Of a stretch of DNA of 28,052 nucleotides, positions 20,905 through 28,052 are shown in pieces. The stretch covers positions 1-28,052 of the IMG/VR virus record IMGVR_UViG_3300020190_000283; one strand, 5' to 3'. The notes under the pieces were generated by a model. That model made no database searches and was not told the origin of the DNA. It saw only the letters and a list, made by a program, of their open reading frames with translations. The translations under genes and the position numbers were made by a program. Source of the stretch: a virus. Every line of letters starts with the position of its first letter. Within the stretch, counting starts at the first letter, position 1.

Positions 20905-23180
20905 GTTGAATATCCTCGTACATCACCCACGTCTGCATTCACAATGACCTTACCTACTTGATAGTCACCATTTACAGTATTGGAGACAAATTTCATTCGC
21001 AGCTCTCGGCGCTGTTCCCGCATATCGATCTTCCCAGTGGTGGGAGAAAAGGTGTAAGCATCCGAAATCTTGTCCTGCTCCTGAGCATAGGGCCGACCGG
21101 TGATGTACAGATCCATGTCGCCTACTTGCACAAAGTCAGGCTCAACCCGTTCAATATGCAGCCAGCGATTTTCACCTACCGGTAGGGGTTGCGATGGACC
21201 ACCGGCTACCCAACCCAGGTCTGAGGTCTCAAAGTACGACTCGATCGCTAGGACATTTGCAAAGGCCACGGCATCTTTTCCGACTTCGTGTTGCCACAGG
21301 GTCACTAAGGTCTGTGTGCTGTTAACTGTTAGCTGAAAGTTTGATCCTGCGGGTATTGTGGCCGTTAAAGTGTCTCCGACGGTGTAGCCGGTGCCACGAT
21401 CTGTGATTTGAACATTGATCGCTGATCCACCAGAGATAACAACATTTGCCTTGGCACCTGAACCCGTACCGCCCGTCAGAGATAAATAAGAATAAGTTGC
21501 ATTTGTATAACCCGTTCCTGCGTTTGAGATCGTGACTTTATTTACCGCGCCGGTGTAGTTAGACTCCCATCCACCGTTGACCGGGAATCTGAAGACCTGA
21601 GAGAAATACCCCGCCGACCTGCGAGATCCAAGAGCTTGTCCAGCGTCATACCAAGTGTTTTCTCTGATGTTATAGATGATGCAGTCGTTACACTCCTCAG
21701 AGTTACCGCGGGGGTAAAACCACCATATCTCACCAAATCTTGGGACCTTAGTCGCATAAACCTTCTGACGCTGAACATAGTTGAGATTGTCAAAAAACCA
21801 GTTTTGGTTCATTGAGTTGGGAATCTCTTTGACAACACCGTTATAAAGCAAAAATCGATCGACTCCGCACCAGTAATAGATGCCGTCATACTCAATGATG
21901 GACTGAGACGACAGCATCGAGGACTGGCTGCTAATTACGTCATAGCGCCAAAAGGTCGGGGCGGCGAAGTTACCAGTGCCAGCCACGCCCAAAGACTGGG
22001 GGGCAAAGGATACGCGAATTATGCTATCCAAGCTCCAAAAAAGTCCCGAAGGGCTGTTTGAGCCGCCTCGGACGGGGAATCCTTGGACGATCTTGCCGGT
22101 GGCCATATTGACCTCATTGGCATCCGCAGAGACCCAGTCATCAGTGTTTCCTGATGCACAGTTACGGATCAGTCCGTTATTGCCATACACAAACACAAAC
22201 GGGTGCAGAGAGACTACCCCACCTGATACTTGAACCTCGTTATCAAAAGTCAGGGTGACGTTTGTGCCGTTAGCGGTGGCATTTTTATCTAGGGTAAGAG
22301 TTGTCGTGACAATGGACAGCACGCGACTGTTTGCTGCTATACCGGGACCTGTCACAAGCTGCCCAGCGCCGATATTGGTGTTCAGAGCTGGCAAGGTTAT
22401 CACCGCAGACCCGCTGATCACGGTGGCGGCTGTTTGGGTAAACACCCCGATCGGGTTCATATTGGTGCCGGTAAATGATCCAGCGAAAACTGGCGTATTG
22501 GTCTCATCATCAATGTCAGACAAATCTTGCGAAGGATGCGCTAAGAGCAGGTTTTGCCCCGAACCATACGAATCAGTAAAGGTATCAAACTGCCAAACAT
22601 TATTAGCACTTGGGGTAAATGATTCGTTAAGCGTAGCCACCTGGACCGAAAACCCCGATCCCGTACCGCCTATAAGAGATGCTGCGGCAGTGAGCTTGTC
22701 GTATAGCAAATAGCCATATCCACCCCCGGTAATTGTTACAGAGGTCACCACATTACCCGCCACAACGATCGTCGCTGACGCTCCTGAACCGGTGCCAGAA
22801 GTTACATAAGATAGAGGCACGCCAGTATAGGTCCCGTTTGTATAAGAGCTGCCGGCAACCAGCGTGTTAACAGTCAGGACCGACCCGCCAAAAGTTAAAT
22901 CTGTAATTCCAGAACCGGTGCCGTTGTTATCAACTGGGATGATCTGCAGACCGTCTGAGTAACCAGAATAAACATTATTAAATGTGCTACGGGGCACCAC
23001 AAATATGCCCCGAGATGGTCCAGCTAGCGCATCGGTAATTTGGCGATAACCACCTATTTTCCGTGGTCTAGCCCGCTGGAATCTGACCCAACGACCATCT
23101 ACATAAAACTCTTTATCAAAAAGCGTGCCATCCCGCTGGATACCGGGTTTGGTATCAAGAGCGAAAACCTTTTTGGTCAT
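20901..23180 (-). CDS. Large structural protein, 759 aa, with Gly-rich beta modules
   Basis: The N-terminus (LDTKPGIQRDGTLF, YVDGRWVRFQRARPRKIGGYR) and the central and C-terminal parts (YYWCGVDRFLLYNG, QRQKVYATKVPRFGEIWWFYP, WYDAGQALGSRRSAGYF) match, as I recall, a conserved structural protein of podoviruses, possibly part of the tail nozzle. Two related GTGYTN...GGTGSGA modules are inserted at about residues 98-182 and 545-623, and another beta module (AVITLPALNTNIGAGQLVTGPGI) near 255-320. These look like surface add-ons of the kind found on receptor-binding parts. The ATG overlaps the fibre gene stop as ATGA. Confidence 0.75.
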   Translation of the reverse strand: MTKKVFALDTKPGIQRDGTLFDKEFYVDGRWVRFQRARPRKIGGYRQITDALAGPSRGIFVVPRSTFNNVYSGYSDGLQIIPVDNNGTGSGITDLTFGGSVLTVNTLVAGSSYTNGTYTGVPLSYVTSGTGSGASATIVVAGNVVTSVTITGGGYGYLLYDKLTAAASLIGGTGSGFSVQVATLNESFTPSANNVWQFDTFTDSYGSGQNLLLAHPSQDLSDIDDETNTPVFAGSFTGTNMNPIGVFTQTAATVISGSAVITLPALNTNIGAGQLVTGPGIAANSRVLSIVTTTLTLDKNATANGTNVTLTFDNEVQVSGGVVSLHPFVFVYGNNGLIRNCASGNTDDWVSADANEVNMATGKIVQGFPVRGGSNSPSGLFWSLDSIIRVSFAPQSLGVAGTGNFAAPTFWRYDVISSQSSMLSSQSIIEYDGIYYWCGVDRFLLYNGVVKEIPNSMNQNWFFDNLNYVQRQKVYATKVPRFGEIWWFYPRGNSEECNDCIIYNIRENTWYDAGQALGSRRSAGYFSQVFRFPVNGGWESNYTGAVNKVTISNAGTGYTNATYSYLSLTGGTGSGAKANVVISGGSAINVQITDRGTGYTVGDTLTATIPAGSNFQLTVNSTQTLVTLWQHEVGKDAVAFANVLAIESYFETSDLGWVAGGPSQPLPVGENRWLHIERVEPDFVQVGDMDLYITGRPYAQEQDKISDAYTFSPTTGKIDMREQRRELRMKFVSNTVNGDYQVGKVIVNADVGDVRGYST

Positions 23181-24418
23181 GTAAAGGTTCCACCAGAAAT
23201 TCCACCGCTAAAGGTGCCGGTTCCCGTGACAGAAATTCCGGTAGCCGTGACATCTAGAATTAAATTAGATAGAACGGATACGCCAAAACGGCCTGCGCCC
23301 GGTCGAAAAACACCGGTATTGGTTTCAGAACCAAAGTTTAAAGACGGAGAACCAGCAGAGCCGTTCACAAGGCTAAATGAGGTGCCACCTACCTGTGTGG
23401 TATTGGCGTTCAAAATGTTTGTGCCATCGCAAAACAAAGTTGCCTGGCCAGCCGCTGGAACTGTAGCGGTATTCGCACCAACCGCCCCCGTGGAGATGGT
23501 CAGCGTGTTACCGCCCGCACTACACTGGTTTGAAATCACGTACAGATTGACCACCGGCGGGACAATGACTGTCACCGCCCCGGACAGCGTTCCGGTGTAA
23601 ATCTGCAGGGTGTTTGAGGCTTCGCTAGCTGTCAGGGTATAACTGCCACTCGTGACCGCCTTGGTTAACACGCCAAACTCAAATTGGGTGCTCACCCCAT
23701 ATCCCACAGTCACATAAGCCGTGCCGGTAGAAATAATGATGGCCGACTCGGTAGGGGCAAAGGCTTTGGTAATTGCTCCATCCAAAAGCTGACCACCGGT
23801 CGTGCTTACAGTAAGGGTGCCGGTGCCGTTATTTTTAAGAAGCACAAACCAGTTATTTCCGGTCGTGGTCGCCGATGGAAGCGTTGCCGTACCAGCACCG
23901 CCAGTCCAGATATAAGTTTGAGCCCGATCTGATGTAGCCAGGGTATAAGCATCGACCAGAGAAATTGTCGGGTGGCTTTGATTCAGGGTAGCGCCGCTTG
24001 CCAGCAGGCCATATCCGGCTAGGGTGGCGGCATCTGCGCTTGAGGTGCCAACCCCAAAAGAGATGATCCCCCAAGTGCCCTGCTCAGTAGCATTGGTCGT
24101 GATGTAGATATATTTTGACTCACCGGCAGCTATCGAAATAATCGTATTTGAGCCGGAATAATCTTTAACCGTAAATGTGGTTGCCCCGACATTTCGGATT
24201 AGCGCATCATTACCCACCGAAGACTGGTTTGCCGGCGGCATATACAGGCAAAGGCCACCGCTTGAGGCCGTGACCTGCATAATTCGGGCGGCAAAGTCAT
24301 CAGTCGCATTCCCGTTGATTGGCCACTCAAGTTGTGTATTGGCCGTCAGGGTAATTGATCGGTACGAAACGTCGGTCGGCTGGACCACGTTGCCGGTAAA
24401 AGGCGAGTTATAGCTCAT
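23177..24418 (-). CDS. Tail fibre or appendage protein, 413 aa
   Basis: The N-terminus NVVQPTDVSYRSITLTANTQLEWPI is one I associate with particle-attachment ends of phage fibres. Thr/Ser/Gly-rich beta repeats follow (TLTVSTTGGQLLDG, SYTLTASEASNTLQIYTG, TLTISTGAVGANTATVPA), then LNFGSETNTGVFRPGAGRFGVSV and a terminal GTGTFSGGISGGTF motif. No chaperone or enzymatic end domain is present, so the protein stops where many fibres would go on. It lies between tail adaptor and large structural protein, the usual place. The start follows AAGGATAGAAC. Confidence 0.72.
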   Translation of the reverse strand: MSYNSPFTGNVVQPTDVSYRSITLTANTQLEWPINGNATDDFAARIMQVTASSGGLCLYMPPANQSSVGNDALIRNVGATTFTVKDYSGSNTIISIAAGESKYIYITTNATEQGTWGIISFGVGTSSADAATLAGYGLLASGATLNQSHPTISLVDAYTLATSDRAQTYIWTGGAGTATLPSATTTGNNWFVLLKNNGTGTLTVSTTGGQLLDGAITKAFAPTESAIIISTGTAYVTVGYGVSTQFEFGVLTKAVTSGSYTLTASEASNTLQIYTGTLSGAVTVIVPPVVNLYVISNQCSAGGNTLTISTGAVGANTATVPAAGQATLFCDGTNILNANTTQVGGTSFSLVNGSAGSPSLNFGSETNTGVFRPGAGRFGVSVLSNLILDVTATGISVTGTGTFSGGISGGTFT

Positions 24419-24427
24419 GTTCTATCC

Positions 24428-25063
24428 TTAGGAGTCTATAGCGATGGCCTGCCGGTCAGCCATGCGCAGCTTATCCTCGGCCATCAGGGTCTGCATGATC
24501 TGGTCGTACTGGGCTTGCCACAGGGGCGTGCGCTCATCGTTCTTCAAAAACGGCATCGCCTGCAGCAGGGTGCCGTAAAGCAGGGCCTGGGGCGCGTAGA
24601 TCGTGAACCAGTTGGTCTGGTTTGAGGAATCCAGGGGTTGAATTCGCTCGTAATACAGGACCTCAAAGTTATAAGCCGAGGCCGGGGTGGGCGCCACCAG
24701 CCAATGCGTGTAGTCGTAATCGCAGTAAAACTTGGGCACGCTAGTCTCAGCTGGATCTGGCCAGTACTCCCGCAGGTACTCGTATTTGCGCAGCAGTACC
24801 GGAGACCGCTGACCAGCCACGGTAACGTTCATCGAGACGGTTTTGTGCCATCTAGCGGGCTTATCGACGACATTCTGACTGGCCACCATAGCGCTAGTCT
24901 GGACCGTAAGATTGCCCAGAAATTTGATTTGGCTGGCGATGACCTGCTCGGCCAGCATGATGAAGGTCGGGATCTTCTCCAGGGTTGCCTGGTCGGTTCG
25001 CTCCAGGTAGGTCGAGATGTCGTCTACCAGGCTGTCATAGGTCATTACCGCGGCGACTGTCAT
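24428..25063 (-). CDS. Head-to-tail adaptor protein, 211 aa
   Basis: The order MTYDSLVDDISTYLERTD, IPTFIMLAEQVIASQIKFLGN, LLRKYEYLREYWPDP, PKFYCDYDYTHWLVAPTPASAYNFEVLYYERI, and NWFTIYAPQALLYGTLLQAMPFLKNDER is typical of phage adaptor proteins of the P22 gp4 / SU10 type, which form the ring joining portal to tail nozzle. The length fits. The ATG at 25063 is chosen, with AGGAG at good spacing and a TAATG overlap; a TTG two codons earlier is less likely. Confidence 0.85.
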   Translation of the reverse strand: MTVAAVMTYDSLVDDISTYLERTDQATLEKIPTFIMLAEQVIASQIKFLGNLTVQTSAMVASQNVVDKPARWHKTVSMNVTVAGQRSPVLLRKYEYLREYWPDPAETSVPKFYCDYDYTHWLVAPTPASAYNFEVLYYERIQPLDSSNQTNWFTIYAPQALLYGTLLQAMPFLKNDERTPLWQAQYDQIMQTLMAEDKLRMADRQAIAIDS

Positions 25064-25470
25064 TACCAACTCCTATGCTTTTTGGTTTTTTCAGCGATTG
25101 ACTTGGGTTGAGCAACAAACTGCTTACCGGCCGCTTTTCCTTCCCGCTTGGCCCGGGTGGTGGCGGCATATTCCGAGGAGGACAGACCTTGTATAGCCTT
25201 CTTGGGCAGATACCGCTCCCCGGTGGCCTTAGGGCCGACCGTAGAGGGTTTGCCAGACTTGGTTCCCCATTCCTGTTTACCCCATTGGGAGAGACTATTA
25301 TCGGCCTTTTTGGGGCCTTTATAGCCCCCGCCAGAACCTTTGTACTTCTGGGTAGCCAGTTGGGCCTTTCTTGCCGACCACTGACCCGGTGCGCCCCCCT
25401 TACCCGAGGCTTTCACCTGGGCGACGATCCGCTTCCATTTTGACGGGTCAGACTTGACGGCTGTGCTCAT
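25063..25470 (-). CDS. DUF5872-like basic protein, 135 aa
   Basis: A very basic, Gly/Lys/Ser-rich protein. The first 60 residues (WKRIVAQVKASGKGG, PGQWSARKAQLATQKYKGSGGGYKG) and the following SLSQWGKQEWGTKSGKP match the layout of DUF5872 as I know it, a domain of unknown function found in large DNA viruses and phages. The C-terminal part (YLPKKAIQGLSSSEYAATTRAKREGKAAGKQFV) is equally basic. It may bind DNA or RNA, or be packaged. It sits between endolysin and adaptor genes and is coupled to both (ATGA and TAATG). Confidence 0.75.
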   Translation of the reverse strand: MSTAVKSDPSKWKRIVAQVKASGKGGAPGQWSARKAQLATQKYKGSGGGYKGPKKADNSLSQWGKQEWGTKSGKPSTVGPKATGERYLPKKAIQGLSSSEYAATTRAKREGKAAGKQFVAQPKSIAEKTKKHRSW

Positions 25471-25916
25471 GAGAAGGCCCTTGTTCCTTGTTTGTCAATT
25501 ATCAGCTTTTGGCCTCGAGCTTGCATCTCAGGTGTGTTTGGAACCGAAATATGGGTCCAAGAATCAAACTCAAGAATGATCTGATCAAATGGCACTTGAG
25601 CGGCTATGCAGGCTTCCACCACCTCCCGTGGCTTCATCCCCGGAACTCGGAGGTCAGCCGCGCAACCCAGGCGGTGCTGGGAGGTGTCTTTAGACCCCAC
25701 AGCGTCATTGACCGGCTTTGAGCGGTAGGCACTGTTGATCATCACGGCCTTGCCGCCTACCGCTTTCTTGACTTCTTGGAGGAGTCCAGCGAGCCTTTTA
25801 AGATTTTCGATTTCAGACTCATTAGGCGTGTTTTCAACGCCGAGACGAACTGCTGTATCCGAGCGAGTAAGTTCTTCATAGGTAAAGTTCTCCGAAAGTT
25901 TGTCAGAGGGGTTCAT
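25467..25916 (-). CDS. Endolysin, M15 family peptidase
   Basis: 149 aa, the common length of single-domain M15 endolysins. INSAYRSKPVN (60-70), SQHRLGCAADLRV (79-91) and DSWTHISV (118-125) carry the zinc ligands H81, D88 and H122, and R65 fits the conserved Arg. The enzyme cuts the peptide stem of peptidoglycan (D-Ala-D-Ala carboxypeptidase-like or L-Ala-D-Glu peptidase). It has no signal sequence, so it needs the holin just upstream to reach the wall; the two genes overlap as ATGA. Confidence 0.9.
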   Translation of the reverse strand: MNPSDKLSENFTYEELTRSDTAVRLGVENTPNESEIENLKRLAGLLQEVKKAVGGKAVMINSAYRSKPVNDAVGSKDTSQHRLGCAADLRVPGMKPREVVEACIAAQVPFDQIILEFDSWTHISVPNTPEMQARGQKLIIDKQGTRAFS

Positions 25917-26314
25917 TTCTGTTTCGCCTTCATGTCCATGATTTTCTCAAGGGTTCGTCCACCGAAGTAAAACGACATGATCAGCATCCCCCACTGGCCG
26001 AGCAATTCCACATAGTTATTGTTGACTTCCAAATCCCAGGCGCTCATTAGGCCGAAAGAGGTATAGGTCACCAAAATAAACACCAGCGTCCCCGGCCGGA
26101 TGTTCTTGGATAGCCAAGAGTCCGACTTCATGTCGGCTTCCATCCGCTTGGTGAGATTGTCTTGCTCGTTCATGTCGGCCTGCAATTTTGCCAGTTCGCC
26201 CTTTTGCTGGAGTTCCATGAGTGCTGCCTGGGCCTTGGCCTTTGCCTCGGGATCAGGGATTACTTTGTCGAGGATCTTGCCTCCGACCTCTAGTAGCGTT
26301 CCGATAGGAATCAT
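25913..26314 (-). CDS. Holin (3TM/GTA-type), 133 aa
   Basis: An amphipathic N-terminus (IPIGTLLEVGGKILDKVIPDPEAKAKAQ) leads to a coiled coil (LMELQQKGELAKLQADMNEQDNLTKRMEADM), then RPGTLVFILVTYTSFGLMSAW (about 73-93) and VELLGQWGMLIMSFYFGGRTLEK as membrane segments. This is the layout of the GTA-type holin family (PF11351 by memory), which makes holes in the inner membrane at lysis. The ATG at 26314 has AGGAG upstream; the frame stays open for 54 more codons upstream but that part belongs to another reading frame's gene. It overlaps the frame before it as ATGA. Confidence 0.82.
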   Translation of the reverse strand: MIPIGTLLEVGGKILDKVIPDPEAKAKAQAALMELQQKGELAKLQADMNEQDNLTKRMEADMKSDSWLSKNIRPGTLVFILVTYTSFGLMSAWDLEVNNNYVELLGQWGMLIMSFYFGGRTLEKIMDMKAKQK

Positions 26315-26433
26315 TTCTTCTCCTTCGCTAACATGGTTGCGGCGATCATAAGCATCGCCCTTACTTGATCTAAATTGGCCGGGGGTGTAGCCCAGCCAAC
26401 TGTAATCTGTCCAATGAATCTGTTCTGCTCTGG
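26311..26433 (-). other. Open C-terminal remnant in frame with the 51-aa membrane gene
   Basis: Directly after the TAA of the 51-aa gene the same frame reads on for 40 codons, PEQNRFIGQITVGWATPPAN..., ending TMLAKEKK, and stops in a perfect ATGA overlap with the holin ATG. It has no good start of its own (only inner ATGs 26 codons in). The text looks like real protein and, from memory, like the C-terminus of a longer phage membrane protein family whose N-terminus matches the 51-aa gene. It is most simply a gene with a large internal deletion and an in-frame stop, or a readthrough extension. Confidence 0.5.
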
Positions 26434-26589
26434 TTAAGCACCTACCAGCAGGTCTTTGTTGTCGTAAAACATCCAACCCGCAAAGGCTAGAACCGCCATC
26501 AGGATCAAAGCAAATAACTTAAACGGCGAGTCCACGTACGCCAACACCTTGGAGAACGTATCGTTCGCGTTAAGTTTCTCGTCTGCCAT
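26434..26589 (-). CDS. Small membrane protein, 51 aa, possibly truncated
   Basis: MADEKLNANDTFSKVLAYVDSP precedes one membrane segment (KLFALILMAVLAFAGWMFY, about 24-42) and a short tail NKDLLVGA. The SPFKLFA..LMAVLAFAG part strongly recalls a phage single-pass protein that normally continues for another 100 or more residues in the lysis region. Here a TAA follows Ala51, and the frame goes on for 40 codons to the holin start. The ATG at 26589 has AAGG 8 bases upstream. It could still anchor in the membrane as a holin-like or antiholin-like peptide; that is speculation. Confidence 0.65.
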   Translation of the reverse strand: MADEKLNANDTFSKVLAYVDSPFKLFALILMAVLAFAGWMFYDNKDLLVGA

Positions 26590-26659
26590 CACCACACCTT
26601 CGGTGCTTTAAGGAACGACCTTTGACGGGTTGGGCAGTCGGGTCAAGATGCATCGCTTA

Positions 26660-26848
26660 CTAACCTATTTTTAAGGCTATGCCGAGTAGGCAAGCAATTA
26701 TGAACCCAGCGGAGCCGATGAGTATGGTCTCAATCCGCCTGAGTCGGGCACAGAGCGAATCGTAACGCAGCTCGCACACCGCAATGTGCGTGTTCAGATC
26801 GGCGCGGGTTTCGTCAATTAATAAACCACTGATCTGTTCCTGCGACAC
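26660..26848 (-). CDS. XhlA/holin-like small membrane protein, 62 aa
   Basis: The N-terminal half is a charged coiled-coil helix (DETRADLNTHIAVCELRYDSLCARLRRIETIL), and residues about 43-60 (LIGSAGFIIACLLGIALK) form one membrane segment at the C-terminus. This is the layout of XhlA-type lysis proteins and phage tail-anchored proteins. It is the first of the lysis-region membrane genes. The start is a GTG with GGAG 8 bases upstream. Confidence 0.65.
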   Translation of the reverse strand: MSQEQISGLLIDETRADLNTHIAVCELRYDSLCARLRRIETILIGSAGFIIACLLGIALKIG

Positions 26849-26879
26849 TCAAGTTACTCCTTGGTTTCAATAGATTTTA

Positions 26880-27251
26880 TTAAGCAGCCTGCTCTTCCAT
26901 CTCTTTCCAAGAAGTTGTAGCCTCATCCCATGAGTAACGCTTGCCATCTGTCGGCATCGGGGTGGGAGCTTGCCACTGAGCGGTAGTGTTATTCAGCGTC
27001 CACGAAGCGTAGGGCTGGGGCGGAACGAACGCATCAATACCGGCATTGTAGTCGTAACCGATACCGGCGTAGTTCTTGCGGAAGTTGCCGTTATACGAGG
27101 TCTGCTTCCAGGTTCCCCCGAAAAGACGCTCACAAAACGCTGCGCCGATGTGTTCTTTCTCCACACCAGATGCGTCTGCGGTATCTGAGTTAGCAACCAC
27201 GATGACCCGCTTGACTTTTCCAAACTGGTCGATTTCTGCGAAGTGAGCCAT
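26880..27251 (-). CDS. Conserved aquatic-phage protein, 123 aa
   Basis: MAHFAEID..GKVKRVIVV, then FCERLFGGTWKQTSYNGNFRKNYAGIGYDYNAGIDAFVPPQPYASWTLN and SWDEATTSWKE. I associate this sequence type with cyanophages, pelagiphages and other aquatic phages, often near tail or fibre genes; its function is not known to me. It is Trp/Tyr-rich and soluble, plausibly a virion decoration. The ATG follows AAGGAGATATTAA. Confidence 0.78.
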   Translation of the reverse strand: MAHFAEIDQFGKVKRVIVVANSDTADASGVEKEHIGAAFCERLFGGTWKQTSYNGNFRKNYAGIGYDYNAGIDAFVPPQPYASWTLNNTTAQWQAPTPMPTDGKRYSWDEATTSWKEMEEQAA

Positions 27252-27262
27252 TTAATATCTCC

Positions 27263-27862
27263 TTAAAGATGAAGGCCGGTTAAATCTAAATCTCCCCCAA
27301 CGTATCCTTTTGGGAAGGTGTTAAAAGAAATGCTGATTCTGGTCTGGTCGCTTTTTGTTGTTTCCACCATGTGAGTAAGGCTTGATGGAAAGAGCAAAAG
27401 ATCACCAGTTGCTACCTCAAACCACCACGAGTCTGAGTTGTACAGGTTAAAGTTCTCGGTCGGTAGTTTGATCTGCTGGTAGCCGTTTTTGTAGAAGTAG
27501 ATCTTATCCTTTTGGGAATCTGCGTTGATGTACAGAACGCCGGACAGAAAAGAGTTCGGATGCTCGTGTTTGTGGTGATACTGCCCAGGTTCCGTATAGT
27601 TAGCCCAGGACTGAGTGAATCGGAGCGTCACATCATTTTTAGGAGCGTAGATCTCTTTTAAGTAGTCAGACACGGCCTCTTGGCACATCTTGGCAATATC
27701 TCTCATCTCCTTGCGGTCAAAGAGGTTGTTGTCCTTGCTTGTGACGTTTCCCTGATTGGGTCGAGTCTCAAGCCCCTTGATAAACTTCAGTTCCTTCTCG
27801 GTGAAGTCACGACCAAGGGTAAACTTGCCGACCGCTATCGGAAATACGTTGTATGTGATCAC
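27263..27862 (-). CDS. 2OG-Fe(II) oxygenase family protein, 199 aa
   Basis: The putative 2OG-Fe(II) oxygenase type common in aquatic phages. QSWANYTEPGQYHHKHEHPNSFLSGVLYIN holds the metal-binding H-x-(D/E)-like region (HKHEH), DLLLFPSSLTHMVE the distal His, and TRISISFNTF the 2-oxoglutarate-binding Arg. Such enzymes hydroxylate or demethylate an unknown substrate, possibly a phage protein or nucleic acid. The start is a GTG overlapping the upstream stop as GTGA. Confidence 0.8.
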   Translation of the reverse strand: MITYNVFPIAVGKFTLGRDFTEKELKFIKGLETRPNQGNVTSKDNNLFDRKEMRDIAKMCQEAVSDYLKEIYAPKNDVTLRFTQSWANYTEPGQYHHKHEHPNSFLSGVLYINADSQKDKIYFYKNGYQQIKLPTENFNLYNSDSWWFEVATGDLLLFPSSLTHMVETTKSDQTRISISFNTFPKGYVGGDLDLTGLHL

Positions 27863-28052
27863 TCGGCCACCATCTCAGCGACCTGCTGATTTGCTTGATT
27901 AACGGGCGCAAGGGCTTGGATCTGCTCGGGTAACCAAATAGTGTCGATGGAGTCCTCAAAGGCTTTGATTCTCTCCATCGTGGCAAAGACTTCCTCAATC
28001 GTTGGGCATGGGCGTGGATCTTCCCACCGTGTGAACATGGTGTTTGAGATCT
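27859..28052 (-). CDS. Hypothetical protein, probably complete at 59 aa or partial at right edge
   Basis: The frame runs off the right edge. From the ATG at 28038 it reads MFTRWEDPRPCPTIEEVF, then MERIKAFEDSIDTIWLPEQ and a Gln/Ala-rich end. The frame stays open upstream of that ATG and no ribosome site is visible before it, so the true start may be outside. Function not recognised; the sequence type occurs, from memory, beside tail genes of aquatic phages. It is coupled to the oxygenase gene by a GTGA overlap. Confidence 0.6.
   Translation of the reverse strand, partial: ISNTMFTRWEDPRPCPTIEEVFATMERIKAFEDSIDTIWLPEQIQALAPVNQANQQVAEMVAE

Noticed and set aside
24638-25111. Plus-strand 157-codon frame opposite the adaptor gene
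   Set aside because: Antisense shadow of a well-supported gene with no ribosome site or homology.
26315-26476. 54-codon N-terminal extension of the holin
   Set aside because: The strong ribosome site lies before the ATG at 26314, and another frame across this DNA ends exactly at that ATG.

Overview
The window is the accessory and structural part of a tailed-phage genome (Caudoviricetes, probably a podovirus) infecting an aquatic Gram-negative bacterium. Reasons: genes are packed with ATGA, GTGA and TAATG overlaps; a terminase small subunit runs off the left edge; a lysis cassette and a long block of virion genes are present; the replication genes (DUF1376 protein, DnaB-like helicase, RusA, SSB-like protein) are of phage type. 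Several proteins (2OG-Fe(II) oxygenase, the 123-aa and 211-aa proteins) resemble families I associate with marine and freshwater phages. GC is near one half. A betaproteobacterial host is a guess. No integrase, CI repressor, tRNA, transposase or CRISPR array was seen.

Layout. (1) 1-237: start of the terminase small subunit, minus strand. (2) 238-652: non-coding, with short iteron-like repeats and a terminator. (3) 653-2680: seven small minus-strand genes of unknown function behind their own promoter (A-tracts, TTGCAG-17-TACATT, overlapping inverted repeat). (4) 2790-8954: long minus-strand operon: Cro/YdaS-like regulator, DUF1376 replication protein, helicase, RusA resolvase, many small proteins, a TGT/DpdA-like protein and a Ref-like HNH nuclease. 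(5) 8955-9071: divergent promoter region. (6) 9072-11577: plus-strand operon: SSB-like protein ending DDDIPF, lipoprotein, winged-helix-like protein, PD-(D/E)XK exonuclease, small genes. (7) 11578-11649: hairpins between converging operons. (8) 11650-28052: minus-strand late operon, transcribed from the right: 2OG oxygenase, lysis proteins, DUF5872, tail adaptor, fibre-like protein, a 759-aa structural protein, a giant 1707-aa protein, two candidate internal virion proteins and a virion protein with a lytic transglycosylase domain.

How it may work together. The Cro-like protein sits at the divergent promoters and probably controls both early operons. The DUF1376 protein is the candidate initiator. 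Its gene carries five 11-bp tandem repeats (GGTT at 8352, 8363, 8374, 8385, 8396), and a second array with the same period and core lies at 550-593 in the non-coding region. This recalls an origin inside the initiator gene, as in lambda O, with a second site 8 kb away. Helicase, SSB-like protein, PD-(D/E)XK exonuclease, RusA and Ref-like nuclease make up replication and recombination. M15 endolysin and holin act in lysis; the transglycosylase probably acts in DNA entry.

Most worth checking: the paired iteron arrays; the TGT-like gene next to a chimeric gene whose AT-rich half weakly recalls T-fold enzymes; and a lysis-region membrane gene apparently cut by an in-frame TAA.
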